Positions 36,169 through 44,201 of a stretch of DNA of 64,000 bases are shown one piece after another. The notes below the pieces were generated by a model. That model ran no database searches and was not told the origin of the DNA. It saw only the letters and a list, made by a program, of their open reading frames with translations. The position numbers were made by a program, and so were the translations under genes. Position 1 is the stretch's first letter; each line of letters begins with the position of its first letter. Origin of the DNA: Rhizobium sp. Q54 (GTDB lineage: Bacteria > Pseudomonadota > Alphaproteobacteria > Rhizobiales > Xanthobacteraceae). The stretch spans positions 186,001 to 250,000 of the forward strand of contig CAMAUC010000001.1 of assembly GCA_945861265.1 (NCBI GenBank), given 5' to 3'.

Positions 36169-37044
36169 ATGCAGATCGTGTTCCTGCTTGAACAAGTCGT
36201 GAATGGCCTCGTGCTCGGCGGCTATTATCTGCTGATCGCGCTCGGCCTGTCGCTGATCTTCAGCGTCGGCGGCGTCGTCAATCTGGCGCATGGCGCTTTC
36301 TATGCGCTGGGCGCCTATATCTCGGTGCAACTGACCGGCTATATCGGCTTTGGCCCCGCGGTGGCTGTCTCGCCGCTACTGGTGGCGCTGCTCGGCATTT
36401 TGTTCGAACGCTATCTCCTGCGCCGCTTCTATTCAGCCGATCCAATCCTCGGCCTTCTGGTCACCTTCGGCCTGGCGATGATCGTCGAGCAAATGATCCG
36501 CATCATCTGGGGCGCGCCGCCGATATCGGCCATCATGCCGCAGGCCCTGAAGGGCTCGTTCATCATCGGCGACTTCCTGTTTTCACGTTACCGCCTGATC
36601 CTGCTGGCGATCGTCGCTCTGGTTCTGGCCGGACTTTGGCTGCTGCTGCAAAAAACGTCCTTCGGCCGCGTCGTGCGCGCCGGCATCCAGCGCCCCGATA
36701 TGGTTGCCGTGCTGGGCATTCGCCTGCAGCCTTACATGACCACTATCGTGATGTTGGGCGTCGGCATGGCCGCGTTGGGCGGCGCCTTGTTTGCCCCGAT
36801 CACCATCGTGCATCCGGCGATGGGCGCGGACGTGTTGATCGTTGCCTTCGTCGTGGTGGTCATCGGCGGGCTCGGCAGTTTCTGGGGCGTCGTTCTTGCC
36901 GCGCTGCTGGTCGGCGTGGTGCGCGGCGTCACCATCCACTTCATGCCGGCGGCGGGCGAAGCCTCGATCTACGCCCTGATGTTCCTGGTCCTGTTGATCC
37001 GGCCGCGCGGCCTGCTGGGCGAACGCATTGAGAAATTCGAATGA
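36169..37044 (+). CDS. Branched-chain amino acid-type ABC permease, LivH-like, second system
   Basis: A 291-residue polytopic inner-membrane protein. The family block SLIFSVGGVVNLAHGAFYALG is near residues 28-48, and GLGSFWGVVLAALLVGVVRG in the C-terminal half. GGAAAG precedes the ATG. Its stop overlaps the start of the fusion gene (ATGA), so the LivM partner is the N-terminal domain of the next protein. Confidence 0.93.
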   Translation: MQIVFLLEQVVNGLVLGGYYLLIALGLSLIFSVGGVVNLAHGAFYALGAYISVQLTGYIGFGPAVAVSPLLVALLGILFERYLLRRFYSADPILGLLVTFGLAMIVEQMIRIIWGAPPISAIMPQALKGSFIIGDFLFSRYRLILLAIVALVLAGLWLLLQKTSFGRVVRAGIQRPDMVAVLGIRLQPYMTTIVMLGVGMAALGGALFAPITIVHPAMGADVLIVAFVVVVIGGLGSFWGVVLAALLVGVVRGVTIHFMPAAGEASIYALMFLVLLIRPRGLLGERIEKFE

Positions 37045-39575
37045 CCGGCGCGTTCGCATCCAGGAAATATCGCCCGCTATGGATCGGAGCGGCGTCGCTG
37101 ATCGCGCTGCCCTTCGCCATGCATGTCATGGGCCTTTCGATCAATACCGCGACAGCGGCGGTCATTCTGGCGATCGCGGCGCTCGGGCTCAATCTGCTGA
37201 TCGGCTATACCGGATTGACCTCGTTTGGGCATAGCGCCTGGTTCGGCATCGGCGCCTATGCCGCGGGCCTCATTCAGAAGAACTGGTTTCACGGACAGAT
37301 CTTCATTCCGCTGGTGCTGTCGATGCTGCTGGTCGCCGCCGCGTCGCTGGTGACCGGCGCACTGATTCTGCGGCGGCGCGGCGTCTATTTCTCGCTGCTG
37401 ACGTTGGCGCTCGCAGCGCTGACTTATACCGTGTCTTTCCGCTGGACCGAAGTGACCGGCGGCGAGGACGGGCTCGGCGGCTTGCAGCGCGGCGGCATCG
37501 GACCGTGGAGCTTCGATGACTCGCGTCTCTACTACGCAGCGGTCGCTGTCATCGCCTTCGGCGTGCTTTATGCGATGCTGCGGCTGGTGCGCTCGCCATT
37601 CGGTCATGTGCTGGTGGCGATCCGCGAAAATCAGTTGCGCGCGATGTTTCAGGGCTATCCGGTCGAGCGCTACAAGTTGATCGCCTTTGTCATTTCCGCC
37701 GTCATTACGGGGCTTGCCGGCGCGCTGCTCGGATTTCAAAACTATCTGGTGTCGGCGGAGGCGACCTCGGTCACCCTCTCCGGCGAACTGCTGGCCGTCG
37801 TCGTCATCGGCGGCATGCACAGCATCCTCGGGCCGGCGCTCGGCGCCTTGTTCTACATTCTGTTCCGCGAACTGTTTTCGATTTGGACGCAGAACTGGCT
37901 GCTCTGGTTCGGCTTGATATTCGTCGGCTTCGTACTGTTTTCGCCGGGCGGACTGATCGGCGTTTGGCAGTCGTTGCGCAAGCGCTGGATCACCGCGCCG
38001 GACGAAGGCGCGGCGATGAGCAATCGCAAGATCTACGAAGGCCTGCCGCTGCCCGGCTTTCTGCGGCCGAAGCCCGCGGCCGGCACGGTTCTCGAAGTCA
38101 CCGGGGTGTCCAAACATTTCGGCGGCATCCGCGCCGTCACCGAGGCCAGCCTGCGACTTGGCGCAGGCGAGATTCACGCACTGATCGGCCCGAATGGCGC
38201 CGGCAAGACGACCTTGTTCAATATCGTCTCGAACCTGTTCCCGCCGAGCCAGGGCACCGTGCGGCTGCACGGCCGCGACATTCAGGGCCTGCCGGTGCAA
38301 GACGTCTGCCAGGGCGGGCTGGCGCGCTCGTTCCAGATCACCAGCCTGTTCAAGACACTGACGATCTACGAAAACATCCGTCTATCATTGCAGGCGCGCC
38401 ACCCCGGCCGCTTCAATATCTGGCGCGATATCGACAGCTACCCGGCGACGCATGGCGAGACCGCCGAACTGATCAAGTTTCTCGGGCTCGAAGGCATCGA
38501 AACTGTCCAGGGCGGAGAACTTTCGTACGGAGGCCAGCGGCTCGTCGACCTCGGCATCGCGCTTGGCTCGAAGCCCGAAGTTCTGCTGCTCGATGAACCA
38601 CTTGCCGGCCTGGCCGCGGCCGAGCGCGAGCGGGTGTCGCGCCTCATTACCAACATCGCGACGAACATCCCGGTGCTGATCGTCGAACATGACATCGATC
38701 GCGTGCTGGGCTTCTCGCAGCGCGTTACGGTCATGAACCAGGGCGAAGTGCTGCTGACCGGCACGCCGGACGAGGTTCGCAACGACGCCCGCGTTCAGGA
38801 AATCTATACCGGCACCGGCATCCCACCGGTCACCGGGCGCGCGGCGCCGAATTCCGAGCAGCGCCTCATTCTACGCTTCGAGAAGGTCAATTCCTATTAC
38901 GGCAAGAGCCACATCCTCAACGACGCGACGCTCGACGTCCACGCCGGCGAAATCGTCGCTCTGCTGGGACGCAATGGCGCGGGAAAATCGACGCTGCTGA
39001 AGACACTAAGCGGCCTGATCGTACCTGCCTCCGGCACCATAGAGTTCGACGGCAAAAACATTGCCGGCCTCCCCGCTCCCGATATCGCGCGCATGGGCAT
39101 CGGCTATGTGCCGCAAGGTCGAGGCCTGTTCGCCGGCATGACGGTGGCCGACAATCTCTCGCTCGGCCGTCTGGCCCGCAAGACCGACGGCAGCGATGGC
39201 GTTGTATGGGACGAGGACAGGATATTCGCCTACTTCCCCCGCCTGAAAGAGCGGATCAATATATCCGCGGACTATCTATCCGGGGGTGAGCAGCAAATGG
39301 TCGCGGTCGCCCGCGCGCTGTCGGGCAACGTCAAACTCTTGCTTCTCGACGAACCGTTTGAAGGCCTGTCGCCCGCGATTGTCCTTGAACTGTTCAAGGT
39401 GTTCGATGCGCTGCGCAAGGAAATTCCGATCGTCATCGTCGAACACAATCTCGATCTTGTGCTGGCTTTGGCCGATCGCGTTTTTGCCCTTGAGCGTGGC
39501 GCTGTGTTCCACCAGGGACCGGCTCAACCGTTGCTGGACGACCTGACCTATCGAAAGAAAATATTGTGGATTTGA
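37041..39575 (+). CDS. Fused LivM-LivG-LivF: ABC permease with two ATPase domains
   Basis: An 844-residue three-part fusion. Residues 1 to about 315 are a LivM-like permease (LNLLIGYTGLTSFGHSAWFG at 50-69). Residues 350-590 are a LivG-like ATPase with Walker A GPNGAGKT (383-390), signature LSYGG (494-498) and Walker B LLLDEP (515-520). Residues 608-844 are a LivF-like ATPase with Walker A GRNGAGKS (643-650), signature LSGGE (746-750) and Walker B ending DEP (770-772). All nucleotide motifs are intact, so one polypeptide supplies half of the membrane channel and both ATPases. An internal ATG at 38016 (Met326) could give a free ATPase pair but has only a weak ribosome site. Confidence 0.93.
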   Translation: MTGAFASRKYRPLWIGAASLIALPFAMHVMGLSINTATAAVILAIAALGLNLLIGYTGLTSFGHSAWFGIGAYAAGLIQKNWFHGQIFIPLVLSMLLVAAASLVTGALILRRRGVYFSLLTLALAALTYTVSFRWTEVTGGEDGLGGLQRGGIGPWSFDDSRLYYAAVAVIAFGVLYAMLRLVRSPFGHVLVAIRENQLRAMFQGYPVERYKLIAFVISAVITGLAGALLGFQNYLVSAEATSVTLSGELLAVVVIGGMHSILGPALGALFYILFRELFSIWTQNWLLWFGLIFVGFVLFSPGGLIGVWQSLRKRWITAPDEGAAMSNRKIYEGLPLPGFLRPKPAAGTVLEVTGVSKHFGGIRAVTEASLRLGAGEIHALIGPNGAGKTTLFNIVSNLFPPSQGTVRLHGRDIQGLPVQDVCQGGLARSFQITSLFKTLTIYENIRLSLQARHPGRFNIWRDIDSYPATHGETAELIKFLGLEGIETVQGGELSYGGQRLVDLGIALGSKPEVLLLDEPLAGLAAAERERVSRLITNIATNIPVLIVEHDIDRVLGFSQRVTVMNQGEVLLTGTPDEVRNDARVQEIYTGTGIPPVTGRAAPNSEQRLILRFEKVNSYYGKSHILNDATLDVHAGEIVALLGRNGAGKSTLLKTLSGLIVPASGTIEFDGKNIAGLPAPDIARMGIGYVPQGRGLFAGMTVADNLSLGRLARKTDGSDGVVWDEDRIFAYFPRLKERINISADYLSGGEQQMVAVARALSGNVKLLLLDEPFEGLSPAIVLELFKVFDALRKEIPIVIVEHNLDLVLALADRVFALERGAVFHQGPAQPLLDDLTYRKKILWI

Positions 39576-39642
39576 CGGGCGCACGCGACCTGCCGGTCGT
39601 TTCTTCAAGCGCGTCGTTTCATACAAGATCACTGATGCTCGC

Positions 39643-40623
39643 TTAAGGCGCGACAATCGGTTGGCCGGCGAGCGTCGGCTCTTTTACATCGACCCCCTGA
39701 AACAGGCTGCCTTCTTCGAACCATGACCTCGGCGCCGGTGCGCCCCACAAGGTCTGGCGCTGCGGGTCCTTGAGATCCCACTTGATCGGCTCAAGGTCCG
39801 GATCGACGGTCTGGTAATCCGAACAATAGATTTCAATGCGATGACCGTCGGGATCGCGCAGATACAGAAAGAAGGCATTGGAGATGCCGTGCCGGCCCGG
39901 CCCGCGCTCGATATTCTGGAGGTAACCTGTCGTCGCCATCAGATCGAGCAGATCGATGATGGCAATCGGATGCGGCACCCAGAAAGCGACATGATGCAGT
40001 CGCGGACCGCGCCCGTTGGTGAAGGCGATATCGTGCACACCACCCTTGCGATGCGTCCAGGCAGCCCAAAGGCGGTGGGAAATTTCGTCTTCCGTATATT
40101 CTGTGACGCGGAAGCCAATTTCGTTGTAAAAGGCAACCGCCTCGTCGACGTCCGGTGAAAAGCAGTTGAAGTGATCGATGCGCAACGGCTTGACGCCTTT
40201 GTAGAGCGCATATTTCTGATGGATCGGCGGCAAACGGTCCATATGCGCGTAAAGCTCGAGCGGCACGCCTTGCACGTCGCATGTCCGCAAGGCGCGCGAC
40301 TGGAACGGCCGCTCAACCCATTCGACAGGAAGTTTCTTCTCGCCAAAAAACCGCTCGGCTTTATCGAGATCGTCTTCGCTGAACAGCTTGAAGCCGAGAT
40401 GACCCGCCCGCGCCTCCTTGCCTTGACGCAGTATGATGCAGTGATGCCCCCGCTCCTCGAGCGCACGCAGATGAATTTCATCTTTATCTTCGTGGGTAAC
40501 CTGCAAGCCGAGCGTATCGACGTAAAAGGCGCGGCTCGTGGCGAGATCGGTCACCACCAGCTCAACGTGACTGAGGCGGACGATATTGAATGGCGGGTAG
40601 AGATTGGGTGCGGGAACCGGCAT
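39643..40623 (-). CDS. hpaD: Homoprotocatechuate 2,3-dioxygenase (extradiol, VOC superfamily)
   Basis: A 326-residue type I extradiol dioxygenase that opens the ring of 3,4-dihydroxyphenylacetate with O2. Metal ligands are His151, His211 and Glu264; His197 and Tyr254 match the second-sphere residues known as His200 and Tyr257 in the Brevibacterium enzyme. The C-terminal SDYQTVDPDLEPIKWD and QTLWGAPAPRSWFEE are typical of that enzyme. The start is ATG at 40623, with GGAG upstream. It lies 29 bp after hpaE in the leftward hpa operon. Substrate specificity for a close catechol derivative is possible. Confidence 0.93.
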   Translation of the reverse strand: MPVPAPNLYPPFNIVRLSHVELVVTDLATSRAFYVDTLGLQVTHEDKDEIHLRALEERGHHCIILRQGKEARAGHLGFKLFSEDDLDKAERFFGEKKLPVEWVERPFQSRALRTCDVQGVPLELYAHMDRLPPIHQKYALYKGVKPLRIDHFNCFSPDVDEAVAFYNEIGFRVTEYTEDEISHRLWAAWTHRKGGVHDIAFTNGRGPRLHHVAFWVPHPIAIIDLLDLMATTGYLQNIERGPGRHGISNAFFLYLRDPDGHRIEIYCSDYQTVDPDLEPIKWDLKDPQRQTLWGAPAPRSWFEEGSLFQGVDVKEPTLAGQPIVAP

Positions 40624-40652
40624 GGCTGCTGTCTCCGATGAGTAGCTTGTTT

Positions 40653-42167
40653 TTAACCGCCTAATTTCGGGATATTGTGCGGCGCCGTCGCGATCGCGAC
40701 ATTCTTGGTTTCCATGTAGAAATCGAAAGACCAATCGCCGCCGTCGCGACCGACTCCTGAATTCTTGACGCCGCCAAAGGGCGCCGGAAGATGGCGGATA
40801 TTTTCCGAATTCACCCAGATCATGCCGGCTTCCACATTCTCCGTGAAGCGCAAGGCACGGGTCACGTCGGAGGTCCATACATAGGCGGTCAATCCGTAGT
40901 CGACGTCATTGGCGATCCGCAATGCCTCGGCTTCGTCCTTGAACGAAATGGCGGTCAGCACCGGCCCAAAGATTTCCTCGCGCGATATGCGCATCGACTG
41001 ATCCGCGCCAGTAAACAAGGTCGGCTCAACATAGCAGCCGCCTCCGGCGATATCGGCCTTTTTGCCGCCAGTCGCGATCGTCGCCCCCTCGGCGCGGGCA
41101 ATGTCGAAATAGGACAGCACCTTTTCTAAATGTACCGGATGAATCAACGGACCGATGACGGTGTCGGGATCGAGTGGATGGCCAATCTTGATACGTGCGG
41201 CCTTCTCGGCGACCTTTTCGGTGAAGGCATCATAGACGCTTTCTTCGACCAAAAGCCGCGACGATGACGTGCAGCGCTCGCCGTTGAGCGAATAGATCAT
41301 GAAAACGGCGGCGTCGGCGGCACGTTCCAGATCCGCGTCGGCAAAAACGACAACCGGATTTTTGCCGCCAAGTTCGAAATGCAGCCGCTTCAACGTCCTG
41401 GCGCCTTGCGCCATGATCAGCGAGCCGGTGCCGCTTTCGCCGACAAAGCCAATCGCCTTGATCGCCGGGTGCTCGGTCAGCGCCTTGCCGGCCTCCTCGC
41501 CCAGGCCGTTGACCAGATTCCACACGCCATTGGGCAGGCCGGCTTTCTCGGCGATTTCCACCAGCAGCCGGGCGGTCAGCGGCGATAATTCGGCCGGCTT
41601 GTGGACCACGGTGCATCCCGCGGCCAGCGCCGGCGCGATCTTCCATGTCGAGAGCATGAAAGGTGTATTCCATGGCGTGATGATGCCGACAGGGCCGATC
41701 GGCGTCCGCGTGGTAAAGTTCAATTGATCCGGCGCTCGCAGCGCCCGCCCGTCACGCGCTTGCGGCGCCTGGTCGGCAAAGAAGCGAAAGTTTTCGGCGC
41801 CGCGTAGCGCGGCTTTTGACATGAAGCGATAGGCCTGGCCGGTATCCATGCATTCGACCAGAGCGATCTCGTCGGCGCGCGCGACAATCGCATCGGCGAC
41901 CTTGTTCAGGAGCGCCTTGCGCTTGTCGCCATTCATTGCCGCCCAGGCTGGAAACGCCGCCTTGGCCGCTTTGGCGGCGCGATCGATATCCTCGGCCTTG
42001 CCGCGCGCGACCTTGCCAAGGGGTTTGAGGTCGATGGGCGAAATGGTTTCGAACGTCTCGCCGGAAACGGCATCGACCGCCTCCCCCGCGATCTGGTTTT
42101 TGACGCCGTCACGGACGAAACGCTCCAGATAGGCCGCGGCCTTTCGTTGATTGTCCTGGAAGCTCAT
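40653..42167 (-). CDS. hpaE: 5-carboxymethyl-2-hydroxymuconate semialdehyde dehydrogenase
   Basis: A 504-residue NAD-dependent aldehyde dehydrogenase. PWNTPFMLSTWKIAPALAAG is the nucleotide-binding approach, HFELGGKNPVVVF carries the general-base Glu, and NGERCTSSSRL carries the catalytic Cys. Sequence style and adjacency to hpaD and hpaR support HpaE, which oxidises the ring-cleavage product of HpaD. A GAGG ribosome site overlaps the end of hpaR; the gap is 5 bp. The later steps (hpaF, hpaG, hpaH, hpaI) are not in the window. Confidence 0.93.
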   Translation of the reverse strand: MSFQDNQRKAAAYLERFVRDGVKNQIAGEAVDAVSGETFETISPIDLKPLGKVARGKAEDIDRAAKAAKAAFPAWAAMNGDKRKALLNKVADAIVARADEIALVECMDTGQAYRFMSKAALRGAENFRFFADQAPQARDGRALRAPDQLNFTTRTPIGPVGIITPWNTPFMLSTWKIAPALAAGCTVVHKPAELSPLTARLLVEIAEKAGLPNGVWNLVNGLGEEAGKALTEHPAIKAIGFVGESGTGSLIMAQGARTLKRLHFELGGKNPVVVFADADLERAADAAVFMIYSLNGERCTSSSRLLVEESVYDAFTEKVAEKAARIKIGHPLDPDTVIGPLIHPVHLEKVLSYFDIARAEGATIATGGKKADIAGGGCYVEPTLFTGADQSMRISREEIFGPVLTAISFKDEAEALRIANDVDYGLTAYVWTSDVTRALRFTENVEAGMIWVNSENIRHLPAPFGGVKNSGVGRDGGDWSFDFYMETKNVAIATAPHNIPKLGG

Positions 42168-42172
42168 GATCG

Positions 42173-42724
42173 CTACCTCAGATCAGGCGCGCGCATCCGC
42201 GCATGGTTCGTGTGTTTCTTCGGAGAAGCCGCGGGCGTCGGTTCCGCCAACGAATGTTCGAGCAACTCCAGAAGCTGGTGCAGCGCGCGCAATTTGTCGG
42301 CACCGAAGCGCCGGGTGATCTCGCTATAGATTTTTTCGGATTGCGCCCCAACGGTCTCAATCATCGCCATGCCGCGCGGGGATATCGATACCAGGCCTCG
42401 CCGCAGATCCTCAGGAATGGCACGGCGCAGGATCAGCTTGCGCACTTCCAGGTCGCGCAGAATGCGGGAGAGCGAGGGTGGCAATAGAAACGTGACTTCC
42501 GCCAGCGCCAGAATTTCAATCTCATTCTTGGCGGTCAGCGCCCGCAGCACGCGCCATTGCTGTTCGGTCATGCCATGCTGCCGCAGCGCCGCTCTGAACT
42601 CCCGCATGACGGCTTCGCGCGCCCGCAGCAGTGCCATCGGCAACGACCGGTCGAAACTGCGCAGTTGCCTTGCCGTCGGGCCAGGCTGTGAAGCGCCGCT
42701 ACCTGATCTGGAATCTTTCCCCAC
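42173..42724 (-). CDS. hpaR: MarR-family repressor of homoprotocatechuate degradation
   Basis: A 183-residue MarR regulator. SLPMALLRAREAVMREFR followed by HGMTEQQWRVLRALT is diagnostic of HpaR, and the winged-helix SLSRILRDLEVRKLI follows. It starts with GTG at 42724, 12 bp after the NTF2-like gene; the start is the least certain part. HpaR represses the meta-cleavage operon until a hydroxyphenylacetate is bound. A perfect 18-bp palindrome at 43443 upstream of the operon is its probable site, making this autoregulated. Confidence 0.92.
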   Translation of the reverse strand: MGKDSRSGSGASQPGPTARQLRSFDRSLPMALLRAREAVMREFRAALRQHGMTEQQWRVLRALTAKNEIEILALAEVTFLLPPSLSRILRDLEVRKLILRRAIPEDLRRGLVSISPRGMAMIETVGAQSEKIYSEITRRFGADKLRALHQLLELLEHSLAEPTPAASPKKHTNHARMRAPDLR

Positions 42725-42736
42725 CGGAGTTGCCTG

Positions 42737-43360
42737 CTATTTCCCCGTTTCAAGCCAGCGCTTCTCGCCGGCATAAAAAGTTTCCAGCAAATCGGGCCGA
42801 TCCTCGCCGAGCAGCTCAGGATTAACCGCATAGCCGCGACGCAACTGCGTATAGGCCAGAAATTTGTAGGACGGTCGCAAGGTCTTGATGAGATCCCAAT
42901 CGACCGGCAGTGTTTCCGCCGGATTGACCGCTCTGATATGATCGCGCTGATAGATTCCTTCGAACGAGGCCAGACGCCAGCCGGCCTCCGTGCGCTGCAC
43001 GCGGGAGACAAATCGGCAATACTGAAAGGAATCGAATTCGACGTTATCGAACGTCAGGCGGTCGAAAATCGTCGCCTGGCTTTCGATCAGCGCCCGATCG
43101 CCGTTGATCTGAAGCACGGTCGGCATGATCCAGTGCTTCGGCGAACTGATGATCGCGCCGGTCCGGCTCATCTTCTTGCGCGAAGCTTCAACGAACTCGG
43201 CCGCCGTTCCCTCGAACCAGGTCGTGCGAACGATCGCACCGGGCAGAAAGCTGCCCAGCAGACCATCCCAATTCTTCACATCGCGATAATGCCTCTCAAG
43301 CCTCACGAGATCGAATATCTCCGTGCGATCGAGCAGCCGCTTGAGGCGTTCGTCGAGCAT
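42737..43360 (-). CDS. NTF2/SnoaL-like protein, first gene of the hpa operon
   Basis: A 207-residue protein. Its first 150 residues look like an NTF2-fold (SnoaL-like) domain: the opening helix EIFDLVRLERHYRDVKNWDGLL, then IVRTTWFEGTAAEFVEAS, is typical of this fold, which also forms the small subunit of ring-hydroxylating dioxygenases. The start at 43360 has GGGGAAG upstream. It is 12 bp before hpaR and is not part of the classical hpa operon. It might be an isomerase or dehydratase on the pathway or on a precursor. No iron-sulfur alpha subunit is nearby. Function unknown. Confidence 0.75.
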   Translation of the reverse strand: MLDERLKRLLDRTEIFDLVRLERHYRDVKNWDGLLGSFLPGAIVRTTWFEGTAAEFVEASRKKMSRTGAIISSPKHWIMPTVLQINGDRALIESQATIFDRLTFDNVEFDSFQYCRFVSRVQRTEAGWRLASFEGIYQRDHIRAVNPAETLPVDWDLIKTLRPSYKFLAYTQLRRGYAVNPELLGEDRPDLLETFYAGEKRWLETGK

Positions 43361-43442
43361 TATCTTCCCCTCGAGTTCCCGGCGGACATTTTTTAATAGA
43401 AGCCGCCGCTCCACGCCCGGCGACAACAATGTCTCACGGCTA

Positions 43443-43460
43443 TGCTTAACATGTTAAGCA
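43443..43460. promoter_or_regulatory. Perfect 18-bp palindrome, probable HpaR operator
   Basis: TGCTTAACATGTTAAGCA is exactly self-complementary and stands out as AT-rich in a GC-rich context. It lies 83 bp upstream of the first gene of the leftward hpa operon. MarR proteins bind such dyads of 16-20 bp, so HpaR is the natural ligand. Confidence 0.7.
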
Positions 43461-43511
43461 CATGTCGGTCAATCCGCACCGGCTGGACTTCGTTCGCCGT
43501 CGGCGCTGACG

Positions 43512-44201
43512 TCAGCTTTCGGCGATCCGGTAACCGATCCCCGGCTCGGTCAGGATGATGCGCGGGTCGTCGGCGTGCTCTTCGACCTTCTGCCGCAACT
43601 GGCCGACATAAACGCGCAGATACTGGGTGTCCTCGGTATGCGCCGGCCCCCACACCGCGGTGAGGATCTGGCGATGGGTCAGCACGCGGCCGGCGTGCTT
43701 GGACAGGAACGACAGCAGCTCGAATTCCTTGGGCGTCAGCTTCAACTCCGCGCCGGCGCGGGTCGCGCGGTGGCGGACGGCATCCACTTCGAGATTGCCG
43801 ACGCGCAGCACCGGCACTTCCGCCTTGCGCTGCATGCGATGGCGCAACGCCGTGCGCATGCGCGCCAGCAATTCGCCGACATTGAACGGCTTGTTGACGT
43901 AGTCGTCGGCGCCAAGATCGAGGGACTCAATCTTTTCGGTCTCGCGCTCGCGCGCCGACAGAACGATAATCGGCACGTCGGACCACTCGCGGGCGCGCTT
44001 GATGACTTCCTTGCCGTCGCCGTCGGGCAGGCCGAGATCGAGCAGCACGATATCGGGAGACTCGGCGGCGATGCGCTTAGTCGCCTCGGCGACCGTGCCG
44101 GCGCTGACCATCTCATAGCCGTTGGCTTCCAGCGCCGGTTTGAGAAAACGCAGAATGGCCGCTTCGTCATCGACGACCAGAACGCGGGTGTTGGCGGTCA
44201 T
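43512..44201 (-). CDS. kdpE: Two-component response regulator KdpE
   Basis: A 229-residue OmpR/PhoB-type regulator. The receiver domain has the acidic pair Asp11-Asp12 and phospho-acceptor Asp55 in LLDLGLPDGDG. The C-terminal winged helix includes LTPKEFELLSFLSKHAG and ends GIGYRIAES. It activates kdpFABC under potassium limitation after phosphorylation by KdpD. The ATG overlaps the kdpD stop by 4 bases. It is the last gene of the leftward kdp operon. Confidence 0.96.
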   Translation of the reverse strand: MTANTRVLVVDDEAAILRFLKPALEANGYEMVSAGTVAEATKRIAAESPDIVLLDLGLPDGDGKEVIKRAREWSDVPIIVLSARERETEKIESLDLGADDYVNKPFNVGELLARMRTALRHRMQRKAEVPVLRVGNLEVDAVRHRATRAGAELKLTPKEFELLSFLSKHAGRVLTHRQILTAVWGPAHTEDTQYLRVYVGQLRQKVEEHADDPRIILTEPGIGYRIAES

